Of a stretch of DNA of 64,000 bases, positions 13,831 through 25,922 are shown piece after piece; position 1 is the stretch's first letter; each line of letters opens with the position of its first letter. The position numbers and the translations under genes are program-made. The stretch is from Sphagnum compactum. Its lineage: Eukaryota; Bryophyta; Sphagnopsida; Sphagnales. Below the pieces are notes generated by a model, which searched no databases, was not told the origin of the DNA, and saw nothing but the letters and a program-made list of their open reading frames with translations. The stretch spans positions 12,578,304-12,642,303 of the forward strand of contig OZ234496.1 of assembly GCA_965153455.1 (NCBI GenBank), in the 5' to 3' direction.

Positions 13831-14087
13831 GGTTTGGATACTAACCCATGTGTGACATGTATACATGCAACATGTATAAATAAATATAGGGCATAATTGT
13901 CATGTAAGTTATAGATAGCTTTAGTCTTTTTTTTCCTTCTCCTTCCTTTTGGTTGAGGGTTTGGATACTAACCCATGTGTGACATGTATACATGCAACAT
14001 GTATAAATAAATATAGGGCATAATTGTCATCATGTAAGTTATAGATAGCTTTAGTCTTTTTTTTTCCTTCTCCTTCCTTTTGGTTGA
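13831..14087. repeat. Near-perfect tandem duplication, 127-bp unit
   Basis: Unit 1 is 13831-13957 and unit 2 is 13958-14087; both begin GGTTTGGATACTAACCC and end in a T-run, CCTTCTCCTTCC and TTTTGGTTGA. Unit 2 differs by a 3-bp repeat of CAT and one extra T. The high identity shows a recent event. Confidence 0.92.
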
Positions 14088-14369
14088 CAACACATATTTA
14101 TTATGATCAGAATTAAATCCACACAATTGATACTCACCCATAGATTTGGTGACAAAGAGAGGGTCATTTTTATTTTTATTATATATTTCTAATTATTATT
14201 ATTTTTTGGTTTTGTTTTGGGTGTAGTGTAAAATACCAATTGGGGGTATTCCCAAAAATAAGGGGCCCTATAAGGCAGCTGTAGCTCGGTCAAAATACCA
14301 TATTTCAGCAATGTTCCCCTACACATGGGCTCTACCCAAGCAAAGCACAAATGCAAATGTCATCATGAA

Positions 14370-14610
14370 CCTAATTATACTTAGATCACAAGGGTCCTTA
14401 TGCCTAGTCCCTAAGAGTTGGAAGAGTTTTTATGCATACTTAACACCTAGTCCTTAAGAATGGGAGGGATCTTACACCTACTTAACACCTAGTCCTTTTA
14501 GAGTGGGAGCAATCTTATGACTGTAGGTAGGTGTAAACCCCTCTCACACTTTAAAGGAGTAGGTGTAAGACACCTCCTCTTTTCTAGGAGGGATTTTCAC
14601 ATGCATAAGA
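14370..14610. repeat. Mixed direct and inverted repeats
   Basis: Three degenerate copies of a roughly 50-bp unit containing ACACCTAGTCCTTAAGA and GGGAG..ATCTTA run from 14400 to 14520. They face an inverted partner, TAAAGGAGTAGGTGTAAG, near 14552. A related inverted pair occurs at 37497-37590, so this is a dispersed foldback-like family. Confidence 0.6.
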
Positions 14611-17470
14611 CGACCTCCAAATACACTAGGAATTGTTCAAAGTGCCTTGTTGTTATGTAATTGCAAGACAATGCCTAGTAAGAAAAATATGATGAATGTT
14701 TCAATTTTTTTTTCTTGCATAACATTTTCAAAGAAAAACAATGCGATGCAATGGATAGAATCTTTGTTTTCATCCTTGAGGTTAGGGTTCAAGTTTATTT
14801 ATTTATTTATTTATTTCTTTTGGAGACAAAATTGATGAAAATAATTAGTCCCTAGACATTTTCTTCAAGTTAGTTGCCCCAAGGAATAATAATTTTTGCG
14901 AGGAGAAGAAGACAAAGTGGATCAAGTTGCCCAAGGAAGAAAAAAGGAATTGAAATATTAGATGAACTTGTTTAAGAGAAAAGGACTTAAAAGTCCCAAC
15001 CAAATTGTCCCAAGGAGAAAGCAACTAAGTGCTAATCTTAACCAAATTTCCAAGGAAAAATCTTCCTAAAGCAAAAGGGATTTCCTTGAGGAAAACACAA
15101 TTTTAAAAAATTTAATTAATTCATTTGTGTGTGTGTGTGTGTGTGTTTGTGTGTTGGGTCAATCGAAGAGGCTTAACACCTTAAAACAAAAGTCACTCTG
15201 GATGCACCCCTCAACTAATAAATACAACTCAAAATAGCTACCCATACTCATGTGAACTAAATAGTTGTGATTTCGCCTACTTATCAATGCAAAATGGTGT
15301 ATACCAACTTTAAGGGCATTCAAATTTGAAGTTCAATCTTCATACCTCTTTAACCCAAGGTTATAACACATATAGTGTGACTCACATTAAGTTGTTGTGG
15401 GGGTGTGGGGGGGGGGACTCCAAAGTTCAAATTTTTTTCACAATTTTTTTTTCAAATGAAGCTTTGGACGGTCCCAAAAAAAGATATATTTTAGTTACTG
15501 GCTTTTGGGATGCTTAAATATATAAGTTACAATAGCAAAACTAAGGACAAAAGATATGGGATAAACTGAGGTGCACACAACAACACAAAAGTGTTTTTGT
15601 TTCCTCTTTTAAGTTTTGAATACGGATCCACAAGTAGGCATTCTTCCAACACATCTTCCAAAAGAGAGTACAAAATTATCCAATTAGGATGAAACACTAG
15701 ATTAGGTATGAGATACACTTATGTAGACCAAAAGAGCAAGACTCTCTATCGAACTTTCCCTTGTCATCAATAAAGTATTGTGAAAATGTATGTTGTGGTC
15801 TAATGTGGGTCGTCAAATCTAAGCTCTAAATTGCAAGCACAACATGGTGATAGTAATATAGCTTGACGAAATTCACACTAAATATTGTGACTTGATTAAG
15901 GGTCTTCAAAGCTAAATCTTAACTTGCAAGCAAAAGATAGCAATGGTGACACCTTGACCAATTCATTCCTTTCTCTTTTACAACCTTTGAACCCTAATAT
16001 CCCCATCCCCCCTTGTGGATTCCATGTTGGTATGTATGTGCCCATACTTATTTTGTGCTAAACCACCACAATGGGGTTTGTTCAATGAAATGAATATATA
16101 TATTTTCCTACCAATTGGTTCCATATGAATTTGATTCCACCCTTTATGAATCTTGTCAAAGCACTTTGTGACTCATCAAGAATATTACATACAAAATTAT
16201 AAATATTTGCACCTGGGTTTTAATGTTAAGATTGCTTAATAATGTTTCAGCCATCCCAATAATCATGACAAATTCATCAATGGGGGTACAAAGGTTCATT
16301 GAAAGGCCTATGCAAGATGTTGAATAAATTTTTTAAATTCATATTTGAGGTGCAAATTTTGTCTTTAAACTCGTTTCGTGTGTGTCAAAAGGCACTTAAC
16401 ATGTGTTCCATTGCATAATAGGTATGTGCTCACAACACCAACTAAACAAGGGGGTTGGTGTGGCCTTGCCGTTTACACTAAAACGGTATCTTAAGGCAAA
16501 GGAAGAATTATGGAAACTCACATATTTCACCATGCAAAAAGTATATATATATAATCTTCAAAAATTCCTCTAAAAAGAAACCAAAATCCTGGGGGGATAT
16601 TATAACTCTATTATAACTAATCTCAAGTTTCATAATATTTTGACCTATTATTTATTACCTAGGGGCCAAAACAAAATCCTTTAAGCTACTATACACTTTT
16701 ATAATGAATCTAAACACAATAATATATCCTTGCCTTGGTACGACGCAAAGCCAACAAAATCTCACAACAACATATGGCCAAGTTGTTGTGCAAGTTGGTG
16801 GGCTTCGTACAACAATTCCTTCTTCTTTGGCAATCAACCTTTTGTCTAAACAAAACGTAAGCCCACTTTACACTAGGCGTCAAGGGCCAATGTTCAACTC
16901 AAATCAAGCATTCCTATTGGTGCAAAAGTTGAAATCAGCCCCCAAAATTTGCCCCATTGTTGCTGTTGTTGTTTTTTGTTTTTTATTTTTATTTTTAAAA
17001 AAATTTAAATTTTTTATTTTATTTTAATATTTAAAAATTTTATTTTATAAATTTTATAAATTTTAGGGACCTTATGAGAGTGCTTCAAGTTTCCGTCACA
17101 TTATTGGATTGGCTGCCTGACCTGGATGTCTCATCCTCTTTGTCAGCCCAGCTTTTATCGGTTTTTGGAGAGCCCCAAAGTGGCCGAAAGTTTGTTTGTT
17201 CGGGTCCGAACTTCATCTGAACCCCAAAAAAAAAAAGACTCGCTGTTGTCCCAAAGAGGGTAAAACCACCATTCACGTGACCTTTTAACAAAGTTGTAAA
17301 GTTGACTATGAGATTCACGGCTTCCTTTGGATAGCCGGAATTTCACGTCCAAATTTTTTAAACGATTATTTTTTTGTGAGAAATGTCAACATTGACCCAA
17401 CATGGGGGGTTGCGGTGTTTTCAACATAAACTTTTCAAACAATTTTTATTTTAACCCAACAAAGGCCCCA
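14611..17470. other. Gene-free region with microsatellites
   Basis: Contains an ATTT array (about 14796-14816), a GT array (15125-15147) and long A/T runs around 16960-17060. No gene is supported on either strand. Confidence 0.5.
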
Positions 17471-17800
17471 CCCACCCACACAAGTTAAAAGAAGGCAAAG
17501 TAAGAACCAAGTGGTGGAAGAAAGCCACAAAGCCATGTCCACGGGAAACACCGGATGACCCGGCCAAAGCAAAGCAAAGCAAAGCAAACCCAACCCAACC
17601 CACCGAGACACCCCGACACGAACAAACTAAAGACGTAAAGAAGCGTTACACCCCTGAGACTGAGGGGGAGGCGTTTTCATTGAACAACCTCAAGAGAATC
17701 ACGAGCGAAGTGCCGCTTTAGAGAGCGGACTCTTTCGGAGCCCCGGCGCAGGGGGGGGGGGGTGCGAGGGTCCACAGACGCCATGTTGATAGGGTTGAAA
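17471..17800. other. GC-rich, CpG-containing island without an assigned gene
   Basis: Sharply GC-richer than its surroundings. It holds four AAAGC units then three AACCC units (about 17567-17600), a small palindrome (CCGCTTTAGAGAGCGG, near 17713) and a G-run. It could be a promoter or first exon of an unannotated transcript, but no open frame supports one. Confidence 0.4.
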
Positions 17801-20040
17801 TTGGGGAATTTTTACTTTGACTATTTTGTGCAAGTTGGAATTTGGGTTGCGTCTTCCTTTTTTTTTTTTTTCATTTAAACATATGTCAAATTTAAATATA
17901 TGTTCTTTATTTTTCCTTTTAGGATGAGTGCATTTTTTAAATGTCCGAATCTACTTCAACATTCCAAAAGAGAATGGAACTATTCTTCAACGACAATTAT
18001 GTATATAATCATCCAGCCAGATTTTCATCAAGTATTCCGTAATGTTGTGACAAAGTATTAAGTTTGTTAGAATAGTTTTAAGTTTTGTTTGTTCAAATCC
18101 TTTTCTATATTCGGGCTACTTGCTTGAACCAATGTGTACAAACATGGGTAATTTTTAGAATTTTTTTCTAAAGCCAAGGAAAATGATTTTGAAAAATAGA
18201 GAATATCTTTTAAAATTTTTATTTTTTTGAAAATAAATTCTAAGAAGAAAGAAGCCATTTGTAGCTTATTATATTACTACCTACTACCTATTAAACCAAA
18301 CATTCCCCCCATGCAATTCGACCAAATGTGATTGACCATTGTATAGAGCCCGGCCTTTTTTTTTTGGGGGGCGGGGCGGGGGGTGAATTTTCACCACTTG
18401 GGAACCCAAAAGAATGAAGTGAAACTCATAGAAAGCAATTTTTGTGAAAAAAATAAAATGCAAAAGTCATCAAGGGAAAAGCAAATTTTTAGACAATGGA
18501 GTTTTCCTGAAAGTCATCCTGTCTTCACCCTGTCTTTGGGCCTCTTTTCACCCCCTATCCCCTCTTTGAGTGAGTTCCGCAAAGAAAGGAAGTTTTATTA
18601 AATCTGGGTATGAAATGTTAAAACTCGGCATTTAATTCGTGCACAAGGTTCGAGGTAATTATACTAGTTGCACATGTAAGAGCAGTGAAAATATATGTAG
18701 CAGCAGTTGAGGAGGCGCTGAGGAGGAAAAAGGAAAGAGGGGATCAAAACCGGATGAAACTCAGTTTGGCACTGCATTTCTTCTGAGTTGCATCCCCCTG
18801 ATTTTTTCTTTTCTTCAATTCTCTGATGTTGCTAAAGTGGATACCATCAGTAAGACACTTTAGCCGGATTGGGCTATAAAATATGAAAGTTAAAAAAATT
18901 AAGCATTATTTTTCTATATTTGAGACTAACCTATTGGAACTTCAAAAACAAATTTGAGTTTAAAAGATCATTTGAAAATTTGGCAACTAAAAACGCATGG
19001 CATTTGGAGAAAATTCGCCAGAAAAATAAAATAAAATAAAATAAAAATCCACCCCCAGGGTTTTGGGGTAGGGATGGAGAGCAGGTGTTTTTTAAAATAA
19101 AATTGCGATATAAAAAAATGGCAAAAGTTTCCCCCTAAAAATAGGGGAACTTAGTTGAATTTACACTAGAAAATAACACATTTCTTCCAAAACTTTGCTA
19201 TCGAACCAAAATCTGAGTGAAAAATTGCGTGATGTTAAATTTGGCAAAAACCAAAACAATGGTTTTCGCCAGAAAAAAACAAACAAACAGTGAATCTGTG
19301 TCACCAGAACAAAGAAAGATTTTTTTAAAAAAAATTTAATTCTAGTTTTCTGTCTGACTTTAGCCAAATTTGGTTCACTCCTCTTACGAATGACTGCGAG
19401 TCCACCTACTTGACAAAAGTGACCAAGGGAAAAAAAGAAAATAAAGAAAAAAAAAATTCCTTGAAAAAAAAATGTAATTGGGAAAAAAGTGAGTGCAAAA
19501 GTCGCCATATTTTTTGAGGAAAAAGAGTGAGAATTCGCCGTTATTTTAAGACCATGAGTTCCAAAAAAAGGAGGAGAGTGCCAGAACAAAAAAATAGGAT
19601 TCTACAAAATTTCAACTTCCCTTTCCAGAATGACCTTTAGCCAAATTTGGCTCATTCCTCTTCTTGACGATCACCAGCCCGCAAACATAGTTTGGGTGAC
19701 CACTATTAAATACGCTGAACTCAATAGCCAGGGCCTTCGAAGGGTGCCCTGGCTATTGGTTCCGGGAGAGCAATCGTCATGGCTATTGTGGCAAGTGCAT
19801 TGAATTAGCGATCACCCAAACTATGTTCTCCCCCCTCACCTGCTGCCCATTTACTTGACCACCCCCCAACCCCCACCCCGCAAAACCTCGGGTTGTCTGA
19901 CTATTAGAATCTGATGCTACAGATACTTGCCGGTTATCAACCTGGGTAAAAGGCACCCCCCCCCCAAAGGATGTGGGAAGAAGAAAGAAAAGAAAAGAAT
20001 AAATAAATAAATAAGTAAAAGAGGTGGGAAAGGCAAGAAC
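17801..20040. other. Gene-free region upstream of the secreted-protein gene
   Basis: AT-rich with several G-runs and an AAAAT array near 19025. TTTAGCCAAATTTGG occurs near 19362 and again near 19633, each followed by CCTCTT, showing a diverged local duplication. A nested hairpin is listed separately. Confidence 0.5.
19684..19827. repeat. Nested hairpin with two perfect stems
   Basis: Outer arms AACATAGTTTGGGTGA (19684-19699) and its exact reverse complement (19812-19827) enclose an inner stem CAATAGCCAGGGC (19722-19734) whose exact reverse complement is 19746-19758, with an 11-nt loop. Text between the stems is partly complementary. It lies about 1.1 kb upstream of the secreted-protein ATG. 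It could be a foldback element, a small-RNA precursor or a template-switch scar. Confidence 0.85.
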
Positions 20041-20159
20041 TGGTGACGGTGTTGTCTGTACTCTGCTGCTGCTGCAATTCCTGCATCTCTGCCGCCTCCT
20101 CCGCTGGTTGTAGATTAAGGCGGTGCCCAGGGCGCTCCAATTACGGCCTAGGCTACTGC

Positions 20160-20240
20160 TGCTGCTGCCGCCGCTCTTCCTCCGCTTCTCTCCTCTCTCT
20201 TCTCTCGTCGCTCTCTCTCTCTCTCATCTCTCTCCTGCGC
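20160..20240 (+). repeat. CT-rich tract in the 5' leader
   Basis: TGC/CCG triplets followed by a TCTC-rich run up to about 20232, just before a proposed splice donor at 20246. Pyrimidine tracts of this kind are common in plant leaders and core promoters. Confidence 0.6.
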
Positions 20241-20245
20241 ATAAG

Positions 20246-20793
20246 GTACTTAGACCAATCTTGATCCGCCAAACACCACAACTTCATGGTCTCAACATGA
20301 GTCGACTTCAACGAGTTTCAACCCACTTCTTGAAGAAATTGGAGATTGGGTGCTTCTGATCCAGAGACCTTCCCTCCCCCAAACCCCCCACCCACCCACC
20401 CACCCCCCTTTTCTTTTCTTTTTATTTGTTTGTTCGTTCGGTGTTGTTGATGAGACTTTGTATCGCTTGCTTATTATTATTTCCTGCTATGTCTTATTTG
20501 GTTTCTTAGAACTCTCGGAGTCGTTAGTTGTAATAGTGTTTTTGTTTTTTTTTTCCTTCTCGTAGTTGTACTCAATTGGGTCTCGGCATGAGGGAGATGA
20601 TGATGGTGATCATCAGACCTTCTGTTTTGTTAAGGGTTCGAAGAGATCTTTCTTTTCTTCTAGTGATTCCAGTTGTGAGAGGAGGATCATCATACTCTCT
20701 TCTTTGGGTAGTGGGTCTTGTTTGATGATATATGCGATCACAAAGCCTCCTTCTTCAGCGGTGACTTGCTTTAGATTTGTTGTTTTTCTTTAG
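20246..20793 (+). other. Putative 5' UTR intron
   Basis: Donor ATAAG|GTACTT at 20246 and acceptor TTTTTCTTTAG ending at 20793 bracket a T-rich stretch typical of a plant leader intron. The ATG at 20942 follows in the next proposed exon. Inferred from consensus and composition only. Confidence 0.5.
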
Positions 20794-20941
20794 GGCTTCA
20801 GTACTTTTTCTTTCTCTGAAACCCACCCTTCTGAATCTCACCTCGCTTCCAACACTTCTCTTTAAGCTCTAGCCGATTGCATCGGATTCTCGGGATAGCA
20901 AAGAAAAAAACCCACCCACCCTCGGATAAGAAATTTGCACG

Positions 20942-21403
20942 ATGAGTACAGTAGCAGGAGGAGGACTGTTTGCAGTTTTGTTGCTGTGCGTATGGACAGT
21001 AGCCCAGGCTCAGCAGCATCAGCAGAGAGCGCCCAAGGGTCCCAAGGTGGATTTCTTCGATTACTCAGGCGAGGATGCAATCGTGAGTTGCACGGACCAT
21101 CAACCCAAGAAGCTACAAACGGGAGAGACGGTCTCTATTCCTTACACACACAGCAGCCAAGCTTGCTCCGTGATGCTCAACAATGGCAAGTACGTGTCCT
21201 TTGTGATCAGCCAAGTGTTGCCTGGATCGACGAATTCCGGGCTCTCCGTCTCAGTCGACATCGATGAGACCTATCTCTTCTTCACCCTAGACGACACAAA
21301 CGACCACGAATTTGTGAACTATGTAACTGGCAGCTCCCACCACCAAGCTGAAGAAGAAAACCCAGGAAAACCCATTCCGACAACGACGCTCCTCAATCAG
21401 TAG
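20942..21403 (+). CDS. Small secreted protein of unknown family (153 aa)
   Basis: Single open frame. Residues 1-23 form a signal peptide with a Leu/Val core, ending about TVAQA before QQHQQ, so the mature protein of about 130 residues should enter the secretory pathway. The mature part opens with a basic Gln/Pro stretch and then a likely beta-rich domain with alternating hydrophobic residues (DEDAIVSC-like and YVSFVISQVLPG segments) holding two cysteines, one near DAIVSC and one near SQACSV, that could pair. The tail (about 130-153) is polar, rich in Glu, Pro, His and Thr. No transmembrane helix follows the signal. I do not recognise the family. Base composition is much more even than the flanks, supporting a real gene. 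The stop lies 25 nt before a strong donor at 21429, too close to trigger nonsense-mediated decay by the usual 50-nt rule. Confidence 0.75.
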   Translation: MSTVAGGGLFAVLLLCVWTVAQAQQHQQRAPKGPKVDFFDYSGEDAIVSCTDHQPKKLQTGETVSIPYTHSSQACSVMLNNGKYVSFVISQVLPGSTNSGLSVSVDIDETYLFFTLDDTNDHEFVNYVTGSSHHQAEEENPGKPIPTTTLLNQ

Positions 21404-21428
21404 CAGCAGCGGCAGCAGCGTCTTCCTG

Positions 21429-22113
21429 GTGAGTCATCCAATCCTTTTCGATTTGAGGAACAATGAGGAAATGGGTCTTGGTGTTATGAGTGTCTCCAGT
21501 CTCTACCTGCCAAGCCTCGAAGGGCTAGGAAGCACTAAACCCTAATGCATGCCCAAAGAAATTCATGCTCTTCAAGTTATTTCTTACCATTCTTTCTTCT
21601 TCTCTTCTTGCTGAAAGCTTCCAAGGGTCTCCCCCACCCCCCCCCAAATCTGAGGAGGAGCATTCGGTCATGATGCTTGTGGACAGACTCTGCAACATCC
21701 TGCTTCTACTTCTTCATCTACATAGCATCCTGACATGGCCACATCAGGAGACATGGCACCTCCTCCTCCTCCTCTCTTCCTCCTCCAAGCTGCTTAGCAA
21801 TAGAACTGTTGCCCTCGGAGCTCACGACAGCAGTTCAAACTGGGTTGTGGTTTTCAAATCCAGCTCCCTTGTGCCTTGCCAATTGTTGCTGTAAGGGAGT
21901 CGCTTGTTATCAGTCATTGAATGTCCAGAACTTGGCTTCTGAGTTCTTCATGGAAACTACATCCCACATGGTGCTGCTCATCTTAGTTGTAAAGGGGTCA
22001 CCGTCGTGGCATCATGTTTCTTTGTGTTTTTTTCTTCTGCATGCTTTTTTCAAGCGTTCAGAAATCCTTTTCTTCAATATTTTTTGCATCTGACCTAAAC
22101 TCTATTTTTGCAG
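21429..22113 (+). other. Putative 3' UTR intron of the secreted-protein gene
   Basis: Donor CCTG|GTGAGTC at 21429 is near-perfect, and the acceptor TATTTTTGCAG ends at 22113. The downstream exon would be non-coding. A splice into an alternative C-terminus is possible only if a donor before the stop is used, and none stands out. Confidence 0.5.
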
Positions 22114-22819
22114 GTTTTGCAGTGAATTGACAATAGCAAAAGGATCAACTTGATGTCGGCTTTTTCTCTTGTACCATAGTCAAGCCTACATGTGGGCATC
22201 AGAGGCTTGAAAATACAACGATGCTTCTTTGTCAAGCATCATCAATTGTACACTACAGTCCCAAAGGGTCTTGTACACCCTTATTATCTCTCTCAAACTT
22301 GTGAGTGAATCTAAAGTTTTAAAAGTAATCTGCAAACTTCATCCCTCTGTATTTGATGGGTTTGTTGTCTTACTACTTTTGTCCTCATCTTGACTTGTCT
22401 CTTGTAGTTTGGATCAATGTTGACAGGCGCACTCAAACATTCAAGCATGGAAATTGTAAAACCAAACTAGACTTCAAAATCTTTGTCAACTTTACCCAGA
22501 TTCCATCCACAGGTTCACAAGATTGATCCATCCTTCTAGGAACCAATCTTCAATATATTCATATCATTGCTGGCCAGTGTGTGGTCAGTGTTTCGCAAGG
22601 CGTATTCAGTGGTTTTTGCTGTATTGCACATTTGGGTGATTTCAAAACCTCCATCTCTTCTGCAAATTGGCTCTGAAGCTCAAGTAGTAGCCAACTCAAA
22701 CCATGGTGACCCATCTTTCTCTTTCTCTGTAACTTGGATGATTGCATGCAGACAGAGGCCTTATGGTTGAATTCACCTACTTTGCATCATTTTGTTCTTA
22801 CCTGTACTAGCCCCATCAA

Positions 22820-23215
22820 TCCCTTTTGTAACATTACAGAAAAATAATTTACCTTCCATAAATCATTTACTCTCCTAGACCCTGGAACATTTGTTTGCTG
22901 TTTATCATGGCACTTTCATGGTTGGCTTTTGTAACATTACAGAAAAATAACTTCACTTAAATCTCATGTACTCTCCTGGTACATTGTTTGCTTTTGTTCA
23001 AGGTATCCTGATAGTTGGCTTCTGTAAGATTACAGGTAATAATAATTTGACCTAAATATCATGTACTCTCCTGGTACATATTATTTGCTGTCTTTCGTGA
23101 CATTTTGATAGTTGGCTTCTGTAACATTAAAGAAAAACAATTTGACCTGAATATCATGTACTCTCCTGGTACATAATATTATTTGCTGTTTTCTGTGACA
23201 CTTCATAGTTCGGGA
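22820..23215. repeat. ~97-bp tandem repeat, four copies
   Basis: Copies are anchored by TTTGTAACATTACAGAAAAA at about 22825, 22928, 23021 (diverged) and 23118. Each continues through ATGTACTCTCCTGGTACAT and TTGCTGT to GGTTGGCTT. Spacing is 93-103 bp. It probably lies downstream of the secreted-protein transcript. Confidence 0.85.
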
Positions 23216-25395
23216 GAACCTGATGTGGTTTTGTAGAGATTGTCTGGAAATAATTTGTACTCTACATTGCACATGGTAGAGGCCCTAATAGGGCTAATAG
23301 GGGGTGTGAGTTGAGATGCTCCTAATCTTCACAAGTTTGAAAATGAACATAAGTATGTATATTGAGTTTGGGTCTTCAGCATTTCCCTGATTCTGGTGGT
23401 GATTTGTTTCTGAATGTCTATATTGTCTCTAGTTCACAAACAGATCGAAATGGATGCAATAACAAGTGGGAAATATCAGTGAGTCTTCTTCATCAATGTT
23501 GCATCCAAAGAAAATATCAATAGATACCAAACCGAATGTTGTATTGTGTCCACTTCTTGCCAAACAGACACAAATGCAACAAGAGTGACAACAACTACTG
23601 GCCAAACAGAAACAAACAGAAAAACAGTGACAACAACAACAACAACAACGGTCACAACCTTTGTCAGTGGCAGTCACAAAGTTATTAAACGTTGTTGCAA
23701 AAACATGTCAGTGGTTGTTGGAGAGGAAACAACCAGAGACCGTGGAATATGAACATTCGGGCTCTTTTCAGCAAAACAAAAGCACGGAATGAAACTATCA
23801 CAATATTTGGACGCAGATCTCACAGAAAATTCTGACAACCCCCCCCCACTTGGACTTGAAACTACTAACTATTGTTCTCTAAAAAGGCTACATCTTTCAT
23901 GCATATAATACAACTTAACTCCCCCAATGATTTTCATTTGTACTCTTCAAAATCTCAATTGTTTTGCAATATGTTTCTGCTCTAGCAAAGTGTGGTAACT
24001 TGATATTAATTACATTTGGGAAGTATTTATTCACTAGATATTTGTGATTCAGTACTGTGGTTGGGATGGTTTTTGGGTTTGGTTTTAAGACTTTGTATCT
24101 TGATAATGTGGTTTTGTCTCACCATTGAATTGTTGCTTTTTCATTTCAAGCAACCCAAAAAATGATCGTAAAATTGATTTGCTAAACTTGGAGCTCGACT
24201 CATGCAATGTTTACACACACTCATCAAAAAAAGGAAAGTGGGGATGAAACTCAATTTACCACCTAAATTGGTGGAAAAAACTAGTTTGGGTCCCAGTTAT
24301 TTTGTTTTGTAAAATTTCATTCCCAGTTACGCATTTGATGCCCTATTATGCTGAAACCAGTCGTTCTTGCCCCCTAATTGCCTGACTTTAATGTCTCAAT
24401 AACAATTAAATTGTTTGTTAAAAGATTATGGGTGGCTACCCACCAGAAAAGCATCATTAGTTTCATGAAACATGTGTAGTGTAATAATACCTTGGTGGCT
24501 TCAACGCAAATTTTATTATTTTCAGGAATGCTGAAATTTCACCCAAAAAGAAATTCAAAGAACAATATTTTGTGAAGAAAAATGAAGAATCTTTTGGGAC
24601 ATTTGAGAATATTTTATTTTTCAGAATGAAATCTTCAAATTTAATTCATTATTCGGCAGACATGTTGAAACTGCCCCTGTACTATATGGTATGTGTTTCA
24701 AATAGAGCCTCAAATGTAAATTGGATCATTGACGACACAAGCTCACACAAATGTAAACACATGGCATTGAAGTTATGCTTCCATACAATTTTGTCATGAC
24801 CGCTTGCACACTTGAAGTGTACTCTTCATTTGGTTTGCACCCAAAAAAAGTTCATCACACATATCTAAAGACTTTATCTTATGAGGGATATTAAATCCCA
24901 TACACACTTAAAAGTAGGTCGGGGCATCGATGACAAAAACTCACGCAAGCAAACACATATTTGATTAAGATCACCTACATGTGTAAGGTGCTTTTATCAC
25001 ATGGACTACACACAAAAAAGGAAGTCATCAAGTATAAATAAAACTTTACCTTATTTTGATCATTTACCAAGTCCACAACCGTGTCAAAAGCTTCCTTCTT
25101 CAGCCCATGCATGGTCCTTTGAACATGTCATGGATCCATTTCATTAAAAAAAAAAGTGTATGTTATGAATGTTATCACATGAGTTATAAATGTGACAAGC
25201 AAGATTGACCTCCCTTTCCATGAGAGAAAGGGTATGAAAATTTTGGGTTTTTTATTGAAGATTAGTACACTATATCATCCACCGTTTGCTTTCTATAAAT
25301 GAAATATTCATAATATCATAAAGTAGACTCATTCATAATATTACAACGCATATTACAACGCTTTCGTAATCCTGCCACTGGATTCGCAGAATGAC
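23216..25395. other. Intergenic region between secreted-protein and kelch genes
   Basis: Contains a CAA-type array (about 23629-23650) and a diverged direct duplication of about 190 bp spacing (near 24725 and 24915, both around GACGACACAAGCTCAC-like text). No gene is supported; open frames are repeats or low complexity. Confidence 0.5.
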
Positions 25396-25419
25396 CTAAA
25401 GAGAATGTGCAGATTCCGC

Positions 25420-25633
25420 AATTCTGGCACGGTTGCGTCGTCTTCTTCTTCGTCTTCCTCGCTCGCGTAGTTCGGTTTTCGACGATTTCGTTTTGCGCTT
25501 CCCGCCGGTGTCTCTCTTGTGTTTTTTCCCAGGATATCTTGTTGCTGAAGCCTGCTGAGATTTGGGTTTTTGTGGAGTTTTGATGTCTCTACCCATTTCC
25601 TATAAAATTGGGCAAAGTTCGAGAGAAAGCAAG
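25420..25633 (+). other. Probable 5' UTR exon of the kelch gene
   Basis: CpG- and pyrimidine-rich leader-like sequence ending at a consensus donor AAAGCAAG|GTACCT (25633/25634). No frame continues into the kelch reading frame, so it is proposed as untranslated. The transcription start is not visible. Confidence 0.45.
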
Positions 25634-25922
25634 GTACCTACCAGGGTTTGGAATCTCCGAATTTGGGTTTTGTGTTTTGTTTTGCTCTGGTGGTGTGTTT
25701 TTTCGAGCTTCGCCGTCGATCGTTTTGGTGTGGCCGATTGAGGGATGAGCTGCTTTCTTTCTTTCGGGGATCACCTTTTTGGGTTTGGGTTTTCGGCGGA
25801 CGCAGATTTTGTTTTATGTGTGCGGAGTTGTTGTTTTTGAGTGTGAAGAAGAAGAAGAAAAAGAAGAAGCGGTTTTGTTTGTGGGTGCCTTCATTTGATT
25901 CAAGTGTGTCTTTTCTTTTGTG

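Noticed and set aside
21565-21894. 109-codon frame with a hydrophobic N-terminus
   Set aside because: It lies within the proposed 3' UTR intron of the secreted-protein gene and is Leu/Ser-rich low complexity.
23429-23752. Cys-rich (-) and Thr-rich (+) frames near 23.5 kb
   Set aside because: Both are readings of a CAA-type microsatellite and surrounding imperfect repeats.
24572-24799. Possible copia protease (WIIDDTSSHKCKH resembles WIIDSGATSHMT)
   Set aside because: The catalytic DSGA is absent, no gag or integrase lies nearby, and the segment belongs to a local direct duplication.
25582-25633. Upstream ATG (MSLPISYKIGQ) as the kelch gene start
   Set aside because: Its phase at the donor (0) does not match the kelch frame, while the ATG at 25923 joins exon 2 in phase and yields a conserved-looking kelch start.
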